Assembly: GCA_946557785.1 (NCBI GenBank)
Contig: CAMNTH010000003.1
Span: forward strand, 163,737 to 227,736
Direction of reading: 5' to 3'
Length of the DNA: 64,000 nt
Source of the DNA: an uncultured Blautia sp.
GTDB taxonomy: Bacteria; Bacillota; Clostridia; Lachnospirales; Lachnospiraceae
Shown here: positions 20,967-31,002 of the stretch, piece by piece
Numbering within the stretch: the first letter of the stretch is position 1
Layout of the letters: each line of letters opens with the position of its first letter
Notes under the pieces: model-generated
Database searches by the model: none
What the model was told of the DNA's origin: nothing
The model's input: the letters and a program-made list of their open reading frames with translations, nothing else
Translations under genes and position numbers: made by a program

Positions 20967-22140
20967 GCCTTTCCCCCTTTGTACAGTTCTGCCAGCTTTT
21001 CCAAAAGTTCTGAGTCCAAAGTATTTCTCATTTCTTCCGCAGTCCCAGGCATACCATAAACCAGTGTCTTATCTCCATAATAATTAACCTTTCGTCTGTC
21101 CATGTAATAGGCTTTCCCCCTGCTACAGGAAGAAGCAGCATCTCAGCCCCCTGATTCGCATAATCTCTGGATACTTCCGGAAACCATTCATCATAACAGA
21201 TATGAATGGCAACTTTCCCAAAATCCAATTCAAAGACAGGATACTGATTTCCACAGCTAATTCCATCTACCAATTCCCCAAAAGTAAGATGTGTTTTATC
21301 ATACTGACCCACCAGCTCCCCATCCCGCCCAAAAATAACAGCGGTATTAAAAATATGTTCCCCTTCTTTCTTCAAAATCCCCGCCACAACATACATTCCA
21401 AATTTTTTCGCTTTTTCCGAAAGAATTTTACATACATCTCCATCCGGTACCCTTTCTGCTGTCTGGTAATACAGATTTGTATTTTCTTCCTCCAGGAAAT
21501 CTTTAATTTTTTTAAACTCGTACAAATTATGTTCATGTACTCCACAGATAGGCGCCATTTCTGTCAAAAGAACAAGATCCGGATGTACCTTTCCTGCATC
21601 TTCCAGGGAATCTCCTATACGTTTCCGAAGGCTTTCAAGCGTTTGTCTATCTTTATCATTTAACTGTGGAAAATGTACGGCAGCAATCCTGGCAATCCGC
21701 TTCTTTGGTTCAGGAATCTTCCTTAGTATGGGTTCTTTCCATATAACACTTCCTTTTGCTGTACTTCGAAGAAACAGGCAAAATTTTTCTTGATACTCTT
21801 CTGTTCCCTGATAAAGAAAGGTCTGCTTCAAAAGGAATCTTCCTTCTCCAATATCTTCTGCCTCTAAATAGTGACCGGCAGCCACAGCAAGTAAACTGAT
21901 TTCAGGATTTTTCATATTTGAAACATAAGCCTGTACACTGGCTTCATACCAGCAGCCTTTCTCTAAACAAATTTCTGTTTCCCAGCATCCAAACCCTTTT
22001 TCATCGCCATTTCCTTCTGTTTCCAGATAAAAGGGGGCTCCTTCAGGAAAACGGAAAATCAATTCCAAAGCTCCCGTTGGAGAAAATGTCCTCCAATATT
22101 TTCTATCATACTTCAGATAATTCTCTATTTTATATGTCAT
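20963..22140 (-). pseudogene. Carbon-nitrogen hydrolase (nitrilase) family protein with an apparent -1 frameshift in a G5 run
   Basis: Catalytic-type motifs (VLLTEMAPICG, GQYDKTHLTFGE, VAIHICYDEWFPE) then VAGGK|PITW...*; the shifted frame reads KAYYMDRRKVNYYGDKTLVYGMPGTAEEMRNTLDSELLEKLAELYKGGKA* and its stop overlaps the next ATG as ATGA. Confidence 0.65.
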
Positions 22141-22256
22141 TGTCCTCTGTTTTCCTTTTCTATCAATAAAAAGGGATGCTGCCAAAACTGGTGTCACCTA
22201 AACAATCAGCAATCTCTGTTTTACAGCATCCCTTTTACCTTTGAAATGAATCCGCC

Positions 22257-23538
22257 TTATGGCCTAATAGCCTCCAGGTCTGCTACCACATCTTCAAATC
22301 CCTTTTTCATATCCTGAATTCCTTGCTCTACAGAAACTGTTCCGTTACACATGGCCTGGATATTAGAAACAAATACCGGACTAATGGTTCTGGCAGCGGC
22401 ATGATTTGGCTCACCCTTCACAGCATCCACATTGCCGTAGGCAATGCTGATTCCCTCGTTATCTGGATACGGATTTTCTGCATCGTTTCTTGCAGGAATC
22501 AGTCCCGCAAATTTTGTCCACTCATCATTATTCTTTTTATTCACAAAAAACTGTGCCCATTTTGCAGCAGCTTCAACATTCTTTGAATTCTTTGTAATCG
22601 CAATGCTTGCACAGGTAGACATAGTATACTTTCCTGCCGATCCTTCCAGTACAGGACCCGGTGCCCAATTAAAGCCAATCTGCTCTCCTTTTCTCATAAA
22701 GAAAGCAACGCCGTCCGGAGAAAGTGTGCTGGCTACTTTTCCGCTTAGGAAAGCAGCATCCTGGTCAAAAACGCTTAAAGAATCTTTTGGTGTATATCCA
22801 TTTTTGTACCAGTCTGTAATCATGGTTAATACTTTTTGTCCGTTCTCATCATCAATGGTCACTTCTCCGTCAGGAGTAATTACATCACAGCCATAGCTGA
22901 ACAGCATAGCAAAGGTGTAGCTGTTTAAGGGTCCTGTGGAATACTGATAATAAACACCCGGAATGTCCTTTTCCCCTAGTTTCACCATCAGATCATTATA
23001 TTCATCCCAGGTTTTCGGCAGGTTTTCTTTTGTAACCCCTACCTCCGCCAGCAAATCAAGGTTATATACCGGAACTCCTACATCTACCAGTGCAGGTGCG
23101 CCGTAAACTTCCCCGTCTACAGTAACCTGTTCCAGAATGGATTCAGAAAAAGCATCTGTAAATCCTTCCTCCAGATATGCTGTCATGGGTTCCAAAACAT
23201 CATTATACTGGAACAATTTTAAGATATCAGGGTTTAGATATACACAGTCCGGTCCTTTTCCTGCCGCAATGGCAGTCATCATCTTTGTCTCTCTGTTATC
23301 CTAGGGAAGAAGCTGTAAATCCACAGTGAGCCCTTCATTTTCTGCCTCAAACTCCTCAATCATCCGGTCATACATGGCACGCTCTTCCGCAGCCCTTTCA
23401 TCTCCTCCCAGCGGAAACATCCATACTTTAATTTCATATGGCTCGTTGTTTGTCTCTTCTGCCTGGCATACCATTGTACCTCCTGCTAACAATGATGCAA
23501 ACAGACTTACTGCAATCGCTTTTGTTTTCTCTTCTTCT
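22257..23538 (-). pseudogene. Carbohydrate ABC transporter substrate-binding protein interrupted by an in-frame TAG
   Basis: Signal-peptide-like ...KTKAIAVSLFASLLAGGTMVCQAEE...LTVDLQLLP(TAG 23301-23303)DNRETKMMTAIAAGKGPDCVYLNP... in one reading frame; no in-frame ATG/GTG/TTG ahead of the signal peptide. Confidence 0.75.
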
Positions 23539-23626
23539 TTTGTTTGATTTATACGAAGTATAACATCTTATTTTACACATTTCCTTGCACTTTTTGCCAA
23601 AAACCATTCATTTCTTGCTGCCGGAT

Positions 23627-24215
23627 TTATTCACGCACAAAATTAGCTCCCATATATCGATTCTTTATCGCATACTTTTTAGGGGTAATACCAAATTCCC
23701 CCTTAAATGCCCTGATAAAATTTGAGTAATCTGTAAATCCGCATTCATAGCAGACATTGGTTACAGATACCCCATCTCTAAGCATTTGTTTTGCTGTCAG
23801 CATACGCTTATAATGAATGAATTGATGAAGAGCAAAGCTTGTACTTTTTTTAAATTCTCTTGCCAGATGATACTTACTGAGATATACATGATCGGCCAGG
23901 GTATCTAATGATAAATCGCTTTTTAAATGGGTATTGATGTAATAAATCAGATTTTCAATAGCCGGATTATAGCTAACGTCTTCCATAAGCTTTTGGGGAT
24001 CCTGGTTAAAATATGCCTAATTTAGATAGACCAATAGTTCCGTCAAATAGGATTCTTTTAAGGTTCTTATTAGGTTCTTATTAGGTTCTTATTTTCCTGT
24101 TTATGCTTATTGTTAAAACAATGAAGCAAATTTATATTTTCTCTGCTTTTCCCTGCAATAAACTCCGGTCGTATAAAAAGTACAATTCGCTCATACACTT
24201 TTTCTGATAAAATAA
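23627..24215 (-). pseudogene. AraC-family regulator, degenerate (nonsense codon plus frameshifting tandem repeat)
   Basis: C-terminal AraC HTH ORF 23627-23986; upstream the same frame reads LIRTLKESYLTELLVYLN(TAG)AYFNQDPQKLMEDVSY; further upstream VYERIVLFIRPEFIAGKSRENINLLHCFNNKHKQENK in a frame displaced by an 11-bp repeat. Confidence 0.75.
24061..24093. repeat. Three perfect tandem copies of AGGTTCTTATT (11 bp)
   Basis: Direct reading of the sequence; lies within the degenerate AraC gene. Confidence 0.97.
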
Positions 24216-24353
24216 GTCAATCTCTAAAGAGTGTATATTTTATATTATCAAAAAGCAATGCTTAAACTTTAAATTTTTCTTCCATTTTCCGGAACTTCTT
24301 TAACACTTTCCAAATTTATCAAAAAGGAACCTACTACTAACATGGAATTACCT

Positions 24354-24400
24354 CAAAAAAAGCAGGAAAACATACTGAATCATCAGTCACTTTCCTGCTT
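24354..24400 (-). terminator. Intrinsic terminator downstream of the DUF4097 gene
   Basis: AAGCAGGAAA...TTTCCTGCTT inverted repeat followed by a T run on the minus strand. Confidence 0.75.
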
Positions 24401-24470
24401 ATACTCCTATTATAAATTTTCATCCAAAATTATTTCGGAATTTTCCGTAAGCTTTACAAGCGTGCATTCA

Positions 24471-25484
24471 TCATGAAATCGTAATATCTCCGGAGCTGCA
24501 GCTTACTGTAAGACTTTTATTCCCGGTGCCCTCCTGATAAAAGCTTTGCTCATCCGTTTCTTGTTCAAATCTACCCGTTCCAGGCACATGGATTTCACCA
24601 TAGTCTGTATTCAGATTTAAGGTAAACTCTTCCAGCATTCCGCTCAGGCACATTTTAGCGCTGCCGTAATCCAGGCTGATCCGCCCATGTTTTTTCAGGA
24701 TAAGTTCCCCAATTGTAACATCCCCGCTTTTATCTTCAATATTCAGATTTTCTCCTTCTAAAGTCTGCACTTTCAAGTCGCCATAGTCCATAGAGATTTC
24801 CAGCTTCTGACTGCCAGTTATCTCATCTGCATCCATTTTGCCGTATGTCAGATCCAGTTCCACCTGTTCTCCCTGAATGGTACCTGCGTGCAGATCTCCA
24901 TAATCCAGGTTCAGCTTAATGGAAGTGCCCTGCAGATTCTCTGCCTGTGCGTCTCCATATTCATGATTCAGGTCAAAATTTTCAAAATATACGTCCTTAG
25001 GCACATATAAGTTCATGTAATGGGATCTTCGCATATCTGAAACTCCAAAACTCATAATCTGAAATCCCTCCGAAGCAGCCGGCTCTTCCTCAAAAACAAA
25101 GGTTCCATCTTTTATTTCATATTCCGGCTCCCTGCCGTCGCCGCTTAAGCAATATTCCAAATAATAATCATCTGAGGGAATGACAGCAAACTCTCCATAC
25201 CTAAGGTGAATGTCTGCAGAAGTAAAATCAGAAAGTTTGGTTTTTTCTAAAACATACTCCTCTCTCTTGTCGCCCAACATGCGGATTCCATGGGAATTAA
25301 CGGCAACTCCGGGCCATCCTCCTGCCATAATACCACCTGCTGTAAAAACAATCCCCGCTCCAATGCAGACTGCTGCTGCCAAATATAATTTACTGCTTTT
25401 CTTCATTGTTTCCGTCTCCTCCTGTCCAACCCTTTGATGCAGTTTTACTATAGGCCTGGCTGCATCCTTGCTTTCATTCTTCAT
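24471..25484 (-). CDS. DUF4097-family beta-strand-repeat protein
   Basis: N-terminal TM; repeated LDYGD/LNLDYGDLHAG/ISMDYGDLKV/LNTDYGEIHV strands. Confidence 0.85.
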   Translation of the reverse strand: MKNESKDAARPIVKLHQRVGQEETETMKKSSKLYLAAAVCIGAGIVFTAGGIMAGGWPGVAVNSHGIRMLGDKREEYVLEKTKLSDFTSADIHLRYGEFAVIPSDDYYLEYCLSGDGREPEYEIKDGTFVFEEEPAASEGFQIMSFGVSDMRRSHYMNLYVPKDVYFENFDLNHEYGDAQAENLQGTSIKLNLDYGDLHAGTIQGEQVELDLTYGKMDADEITGSQKLEISMDYGDLKVQTLEGENLNIEDKSGDVTIGELILKKHGRISLDYGSAKMCLSGMLEEFTLNLNTDYGEIHVPGTGRFEQETDEQSFYQEGTGNKSLTVSCSSGDITIS

Positions 25485-26115
25485 GTTTTTCTTTCTTATG
25501 TTTTGTAAAGCCTTTTATCATTCTGGCAAAGAGCTTTACAAAGAGCTGCATACATTTCTTTGTAAGAGCCACTGCAACAGGGCAGAGCAGCAATCCAATT
25601 CCTGTGCAAAAGAATCCCGTTCCCATAGTTGCCACAGCATTTGCCGGTGACTGGAAAATCATAATTGCTCCCAATATCACAGATACGACGCCTCCTGCTA
25701 TCACTGCCGCGCCTGCCATAACCAACGATGCCATTACAAGCACAACCGCTAATCCTAAGCTTCCTGCCACTGCTACAAGCGCAAAAGCAAGAGGAAGCGC
25801 AATGGGTGCTGCAAATACAGCCAGCATTCCGATCCAGACAGCGGAAAAGCTCCTTTTTACCTCTGCTTTTGGAAGTTCTTCGCTGTTTTTTACCGCAATA
25901 TCCATAATGATCTGGTCTGCAGCCTGCTGGGGTGTTCCCAGATCCTCGATGGCCTGCGCTTCATTTTCCGGTCCTGCTTCTTCGAAATACTCCCGGAAAT
26001 ATTCCATTGCCATCTCCATGTCTTCCCTGGGAAGCTTCGAAAGTCTGTCTCTTAAACTTTTCATATAAATATCCCGGTTCATCTTAACCCTGCTCTCCAT
26101 CACGGTTCCCTCCAT
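25474..26115 (-). CDS. DUF1700-family membrane protein
   Basis: YMKSLRDRLSKLPREDMEMAMEYFREYFEEAGPENEAQAIEDLGTPQQAADQI followed by TM helices. Confidence 0.88.
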   Translation of the reverse strand: MEGTVMESRVKMNRDIYMKSLRDRLSKLPREDMEMAMEYFREYFEEAGPENEAQAIEDLGTPQQAADQIIMDIAVKNSEELPKAEVKRSFSAVWIGMLAVFAAPIALPLAFALVAVAGSLGLAVVLVMASLVMAGAAVIAGGVVSVILGAIMIFQSPANAVATMGTGFFCTGIGLLLCPVAVALTKKCMQLFVKLFARMIKGFTKHKKEKHEE

Positions 26116-26413
26116 TTACAATTTCTTCAATAGCCTCCCTGAAGTCCTTCCACTCCTCTAAAAGCTCCGCCTGATGCATCCTTCCTGCTTCTGTCATGTG
26201 GTAATATCTCCGGTTCCTCCCCTGAAACGGCTGATCATAGGTTTCCACCCAATCATTCTCCTGCATTCTCTTTAAAACTGGGTACAAAGTAGAATCTTTC
26301 GCATTCGATACTTTTTTTAGGATCTGCCCGATCTGATACCCATAAGCATCTCCCTGGGAAATCACCGTGAGAACCAGGAAATCCAGCATTGGTGCATTCA
26401 ATGTAAAAATCAT
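26084..26413 (-). CDS. PadR-family transcriptional regulator
   Basis: LDFLVLTVISQGDAYGYQIGQILKKVSNAKDSTLYPVLKRMQENDWVET. Confidence 0.92.
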   Translation of the reverse strand: MIFTLNAPMLDFLVLTVISQGDAYGYQIGQILKKVSNAKDSTLYPVLKRMQENDWVETYDQPFQGRNRRYYHMTEAGRMHQAELLEEWKDFREAIEEIVNGGNRDGEQG

Positions 26414-26625
26414 TCCATTGCTCCCTTCTCACATATTTACTATTTTTGTATATACTTTATTTTTGTATATTATATATTATATAATATGCTTTGTCAATAT
26501 ATATATTAAATACAAAGACCAACTTTACATCATTCCCCAAAAAGGGTATAGTAATAGTAATAGTAATACGAATGACAAACATTCTAAGATAAAGTCAACC
26601 TATAGATCAACAGGAGATAACAGAA

Positions 26626-27195
26626 ATGAAAAAACTTGCAGTCATCTTTCCAGGCATTGGTTATACCTGCGCCAAACCCCTTTTATACTATACAGCATCT
26701 GCTGCCGCTGACCATGATTACGAAATCCTACGCCTGGATTACGGCCAGGACATTCATACTTTCTGCGGACGTACCGCCCTGGAGTTGGAACCGGTTACGA
26801 AGCTTGCCCTTAAGAGAACCCTGCGGCAGCTACAAGCCGTCCCTTTCCAGGAATACGAGAAGATCATATTTATCTCCAAAAGTATCGGAACCGTTATCGC
26901 CTGCGAATCAGAAAAGCAGTTCTCCCTGACAGATAAGGTGCGGCATTTTCTTCTGACTCCGATTCCTGCAGCAATGCCTTACTTAAAGCAGGCAAACGGC
27001 GTTTTCTTTTCCGGCACCGCAGATCCCTACATTCCGGAAAAGACCATCCGCCAGGCAGCCCGTCTCTATCCGGAAAAAACCGGCGGCATTTTCGAAGGCT
27101 GCGATCATTCCCTGGAAAAGAAGGGGAATATCATGGGAAATCTGATTAATCTCGGGAAGGTGATTGAATGCCTTCAATGGATGCTGGCTTCCTAA
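26626..27195 (+). CDS. Small alpha/beta-hydrolase-like protein
   Basis: KIIFISKSIGTVIA nucleophile-elbow-like motif; GCDHSLE near the C-terminus. Confidence 0.6.
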   Translation: MKKLAVIFPGIGYTCAKPLLYYTASAAADHDYEILRLDYGQDIHTFCGRTALELEPVTKLALKRTLRQLQAVPFQEYEKIIFISKSIGTVIACESEKQFSLTDKVRHFLLTPIPAAMPYLKQANGVFFSGTADPYIPEKTIRQAARLYPEKTGGIFEGCDHSLEKKGNIMGNLINLGKVIECLQWMLAS

Positions 27196-27206
27196 CAACA
27201 GGGCAG

Positions 27207-27256
27207 AAAAAAGCTGCTATTTCACAGAAATCATCCCTGTGAAATAACAGCTTTTT
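27207..27256. terminator. Bidirectional intrinsic terminator between the hydrolase and the BMC operon
   Basis: Long perfect inverted repeat AAAAAAGCTG(C)TATTTCACAG...CTGTGAAATAACAGCTTTTTT. Confidence 0.85.
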
Positions 27257-27272
27257 TCTTTTCTATCATCAA

Positions 27273-28310
27273 TCACAAAACCTCAGCCAGATGCGTCAGC
27301 CCATATTCTGCAAGGCTATGATCCTCCTCGCCAGTACCGCCGCTGACACCCAGGCCTCCGATGATCGTCTCTCCTACTTTAATGGGAATTCCTCCGCCGA
27401 AGATCACAATCTTTCCGCCGTCCATTTTATCTACACCATAGAAGGTTCCCCCGGGCTGGGCAATCTTGCTTAATTCCATGGTGGACATTTTCACTGCTAC
27501 AGAGGTGTATGCTTTTTTTACGGCAACGTCAAAGCTTACCAGAAAGGCTCCGTCCATTACATGGACTGCAATGGGATTTCCATCAGGACCACAGACTGCA
27601 ATAACTGCTTTTTTCCCCCTGCGTTTAGCCTCTTCTTCAATCTTTTCAATTAAGCGTTTGGCGCTGTCCAGGGTGATTTTTCCCGTAATGCCCATTCGTT
27701 TCAAAACCTCCTGGATCACAGTCTCATTTACTGTGTCTTTTTGATTTCCTTCCATATACGCAGCCTTCCTGTCTTCTTTATCAGCCGTATCTTCTTTTGT
27801 CTTCCCGGCTTCCAATGCATCCGTATATCTGGCAAGCACATAGAGATAATCTGCCAGACGGTTCATGTACTTCTTGGTTCCCGTATCTGCACCGAATTTC
27901 ACGCTTACCATAGCCAGGGCACGTTCAGCTCTTCTTGCAACGGTACGGGCAACGTCAATTTCTGCAGACAGTCTGCATGCACCCGGAAGAATAAATTTCT
28001 TCGGACGTTCAAAAAGTCCTTCCAGACGGTCGATCTCCTCTTCCAGAACTGCCGTTTTGTCATCGTTGATCTTATATTCTCTGTTATATGGGTCTGCCAC
28101 TCCGGCCATCACCGTAATCAAGGTTCCCTGAATTTTCTCCAGGATCCGAACTACATCCTGATCCTTCAGCATAGTCTTCACAACTCCCAGATGACTGGTC
28201 AGCTCATCGATCGTTCCCACTAGCTGAATACGGTCATCCGACTTGGAAACATTTTTTGTACGGATCAGATCTGTCGTCCCTTTATCTCCGTTTTTCGTAT
28301 AAATATTCAT
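27273..28310 (-). CDS. pduO: Two-domain PduO: ATP:cob(I)alamin adenosyltransferase with C-terminal GlcG/HbpS-like domain
   Basis: MNIYTKNGDKGTTDLIRTKNVSKSDDRIQLVGTIDELTSHLG; RTVARRAERAL; C-terminal GlcG-like domain. Confidence 0.93.
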   Translation of the reverse strand: MNIYTKNGDKGTTDLIRTKNVSKSDDRIQLVGTIDELTSHLGVVKTMLKDQDVVRILEKIQGTLITVMAGVADPYNREYKINDDKTAVLEEEIDRLEGLFERPKKFILPGACRLSAEIDVARTVARRAERALAMVSVKFGADTGTKKYMNRLADYLYVLARYTDALEAGKTKEDTADKEDRKAAYMEGNQKDTVNETVIQEVLKRMGITGKITLDSAKRLIEKIEEEAKRRGKKAVIAVCGPDGNPIAVHVMDGAFLVSFDVAVKKAYTSVAVKMSTMELSKIAQPGGTFYGVDKMDGGKIVIFGGGIPIKVGETIIGGLGVSGGTGEEDHSLAEYGLTHLAEVL

Positions 28311-28341
28311 AACGGCATCCCCCGCAAATAATCTTACTATC

Positions 28342-28689
28342 CTACTGCTTCTCGCCATACACCGCCTTAAAAGGCATCTTCTTAATGGCTCTGGCACTAT
28401 TGGCCCCCAGATTCCTGCACTGCCAAAATGCCGGTGCATTCAGTTCAAACACATTCTGCCCCTTGGGAAGCCTCTGCATCTGCATAGCCAGTCTCTTCCC
28501 TGTCATGCCGATTCCGGCTCCAAGCATAGACTCGTTCGCAGCCTCATAAGCCAGCGTGTCCAGATCGCCTTCGTGCTGCAGCACCTGAAAAAGAACTCCC
28601 TCTTCTTCAATCCCCGCACAAACCTCCTGAAGCAGATCTCCATCCGCCTCCTGACAATATATAAAGATCGTCGGCCTGTTCACAACCAT
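28342..28689 (-). CDS. pduH: Diol dehydratase reactivase small subunit (PduH-like)
   Basis: MVVNRPTIFIYCQ...EEEGVLFQVLQ...LGAGIGMTGKRLAMQMQRLPKGQNVFE; adjacent to PduG. Confidence 0.85.
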   Translation of the reverse strand: MVVNRPTIFIYCQEADGDLLQEVCAGIEEEGVLFQVLQHEGDLDTLAYEAANESMLGAGIGMTGKRLAMQMQRLPKGQNVFELNAPAFWQCRNLGANSARAIKKMPFKAVYGEKQ

Positions 28690-28756
28690 AAGCCCTGCCC
28701 TCCAAACCAGTATACCACTTGGCAATATATCTGTAAATCGCAATACGCTTTATCTC

Positions 28757-30610
28757 TTAACTCAAATAGGAAAGCAGCAACCCCGTAGCCACCGCATTTC
28801 TTGGTCCTTCCACCCCGCGAATATTTCCTCTTCCGCAGACAATGCGGTAATCCGCAAGTGCCTCCATCAGCATCTCCGGAATTTCAAAGTCCTCCGCAGA
28901 TCCTCCCACAAGCACCACATTGGGAATCTTCCTCAGATCATTTCCCGGAGCCACGATCTTCAGCGCACGGATGGCGTTCCTTACGAACACCTTCTTCTTT
29001 GCTTCCCTGCGCACCTCCAGAATCCTCTCCATAGGAATATCCTCATCAATTTTCACCATTTCTCCAGGAGAGAGAAGCACCACATGTCCATAATACCTTG
29101 GATCAATGGACTCTTCAAAAAACTGCATAGCACCATTTTCCAAACGCATATGGAAAAGGCTCTCCACTTTTCCCATAGGATATTTCTTAATCTGTTCTGC
29201 CGTAGTTCTGCTATGTAATCCAAGTTCTGTCTGTATCAGCATGGAAACCAGCTCTCCGGCTCCTGCCTGATGTGTAGTTCTTACGCTTCCATCTGCCTCA
29301 ATGACAGCCGCATCCGTAGACCCGCCGCCCATATCCAGAATGGCAAGGGGAAGCTTTGTTCCCGGCGTTGTCATTGCTCCAATGGAAGCCATAACTGCCT
29401 CCACTCCGGCAACCACAGCTTTTACATGCAGTTCCTGTTCCAGCCTTTCTGCAATCTTCTGCATGGGCAGATGCTGAGTCTTTACCATGGCGGCAATTCC
29501 TACTGCTTTTTCCATGCAGGTTTCTCCTGCCAGGGAACCGGAAATCTCCACAGGTGCCAGAGTATCCACAGCCAGAATATCCGTGATACGGATATCACTG
29601 TCGTGCTCATGCTCCTTTGCAACATCCGCCATACTGGTCTTGATCCTTCGCAGCATATTTCCCACATTCGTGTCCTGCTGCCCGTCAATATCGCAAATTT
29701 CCCCGGCAGATCCCAGAGCATTCATAATTTCATCCGCTCCGGCATCAATATTTATCCTTACTTCCCGCTCTCCGTGAAAAACCACCTCACCGGCAGGAAG
29801 AACATTTTCTCTCATATTTCCATGAGGGGTTCGAATTACCACTGCACTTCTTTTTCCCACAAGGCTCTTTGCAATGGGAGTAACCGATTTGGTCTCCTCT
29901 GCATTTAGGTTCAAAAGTGTTGCAATCCCATAAGGATTTGACAACATCCGAATACTGGTTCCCGGAAGCGCCACCTCGATGGCAGCGGTTTTTCCCTCCG
30001 GCACCTTGCTGATGTGCCGCACTTCATCCACAATAGGCATCTTCTTGTCAGGATGACCTTCTGCCAAACCGCCATACATCTGGCCATTCAGTCGGTTTCC
30101 CACAAGAACCGCTTCATCAGCCTGCAGGATCAGCCCCCGGATATCCAATTCCGGAATACGCTGATTAAGCCGCGACGCCACTTCTTCATAAGAAAACTTA
30201 CTGGCTGCCGCTACAATATACGGAACCCCGGGCTTTCCTTTCCAGATATTCTCCAGAAAAAGCAGCTCCCCCACAGCCACTCCTGCACCAGCGGGCGTTG
30301 ACGGATTATGCCCGATCATAGAGGATTCCGTGATAATGGTCTCCGTGATCGTCTCCATCGCCGTATCGCCAATTACCGGTGCCGCCTCATTCAAGCGCAC
30401 CAGATCAAGGGCGTTTAACGACTGGTTTATCTTATCCATCGCCTCTTCAAGAGCCGCTTTGATTCCCAGAACATTCGGGAGGGTTCCCTTCGTCCCGGTG
30501 GTCATACGGGAAGCGCTGGAGAGAAAACGAAATGCTCCGTCCTCTCCCACTGCGCCGATACATACTTCAGTTGTGGAATTTCCTATATCAACACCTGCGA
30601 TCAGTTTCAA
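28757..30610 (-). CDS. pduG: Diol dehydratase reactivase large subunit (PduG)
   Basis: LKLIAGVDIGNSTTEVCIG...; TTG start at 30608-30610 overlaps the PduE stop (TTGA). Confidence 0.93.
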   Translation of the reverse strand: MKLIAGVDIGNSTTEVCIGAVGEDGAFRFLSSASRMTTGTKGTLPNVLGIKAALEEAMDKINQSLNALDLVRLNEAAPVIGDTAMETITETIITESSMIGHNPSTPAGAGVAVGELLFLENIWKGKPGVPYIVAAASKFSYEEVASRLNQRIPELDIRGLILQADEAVLVGNRLNGQMYGGLAEGHPDKKMPIVDEVRHISKVPEGKTAAIEVALPGTSIRMLSNPYGIATLLNLNAEETKSVTPIAKSLVGKRSAVVIRTPHGNMRENVLPAGEVVFHGEREVRINIDAGADEIMNALGSAGEICDIDGQQDTNVGNMLRRIKTSMADVAKEHEHDSDIRITDILAVDTLAPVEISGSLAGETCMEKAVGIAAMVKTQHLPMQKIAERLEQELHVKAVVAGVEAVMASIGAMTTPGTKLPLAILDMGGGSTDAAVIEADGSVRTTHQAGAGELVSMLIQTELGLHSRTTAEQIKKYPMGKVESLFHMRLENGAMQFFEESIDPRYYGHVVLLSPGEMVKIDEDIPMERILEVRREAKKKVFVRNAIRALKIVAPGNDLRKIPNVVLVGGSAEDFEIPEMLMEALADYRIVCGRGNIRGVEGPRNAVATGLLLSYLS

Positions 30611-31002
30611 AGAAGAATTCCCCTTTTTTCGTAAATTTCCGCAGCTTCCAATACCAGCTTCGCACAATGAGGTGCCTGGTATCTGGAGAGCAGTTCCTGT
30701 GCCATCAATATCAGCTCCCGTTTTGTGGAGCGGTTTGGCCGAAGCTTATCATACATCTTCAAAATCACATCATCCGGGACATTGGAAAGCTCTGCTGCTC
30801 TCTCAAAATTTGCCGCCATCTGAGGATTATCTACAGAGGCTGCCACCTGTCCCTGGCGTCTTAACATTTCCGATGAAATTTTAATATCTTCTGCAGTAAC
30901 CCCGCCGCGTTTTACCTCTGACAAAGTAATCTGGGAAAGCTTTTTCCCTGTTTTTGAGGTAATCGAATCCGCTTCGTTCTGCCCTAAAGGATAGTTGCTC
31001 AT
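30607..31002 (-). CDS. pduE: B12-dependent diol dehydratase small subunit (PduE)
   Basis: YPLGQNEADSITSKTGKKLSQITLSEVKRGGVTAEDIKIS; order C-D-E-G-H. Confidence 0.93.
   Translation of the reverse strand: MSNYPLGQNEADSITSKTGKKLSQITLSEVKRGGVTAEDIKISSEMLRRQGQVAASVDNPQMAANFERAAELSNVPDDVILKMYDKLRPNRSTKRELILMAQELLSRYQAPHCAKLVLEAAEIYEKRGILL

Noticed and set aside
23301-24019. Two in-frame TAG codons in neighbouring genes could suggest amber recoding (e.g. pyrrolysine).
   Set aside because: The same interval also has frameshifts and truncations, and no suppressor tRNA or pylS-like gene was seen in the window; decay is simpler.
24061-24093. Tandem 11-bp repeats considered as a CRISPR-like or iteron array.
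   Set aside because: Only three contiguous copies with no spacers; best explained as slippage in the degraded AraC gene.
26440-26515. AT-rich block with TTTGTATAT words upstream of padR.
   Set aside because: Could be a PadR operator but composition alone is not enough evidence; kept as untested.
26555-26575. Short TAGTAA microsatellite.
   Set aside because: Only about three copies in AT-rich intergenic DNA; too weak to claim phase variation.
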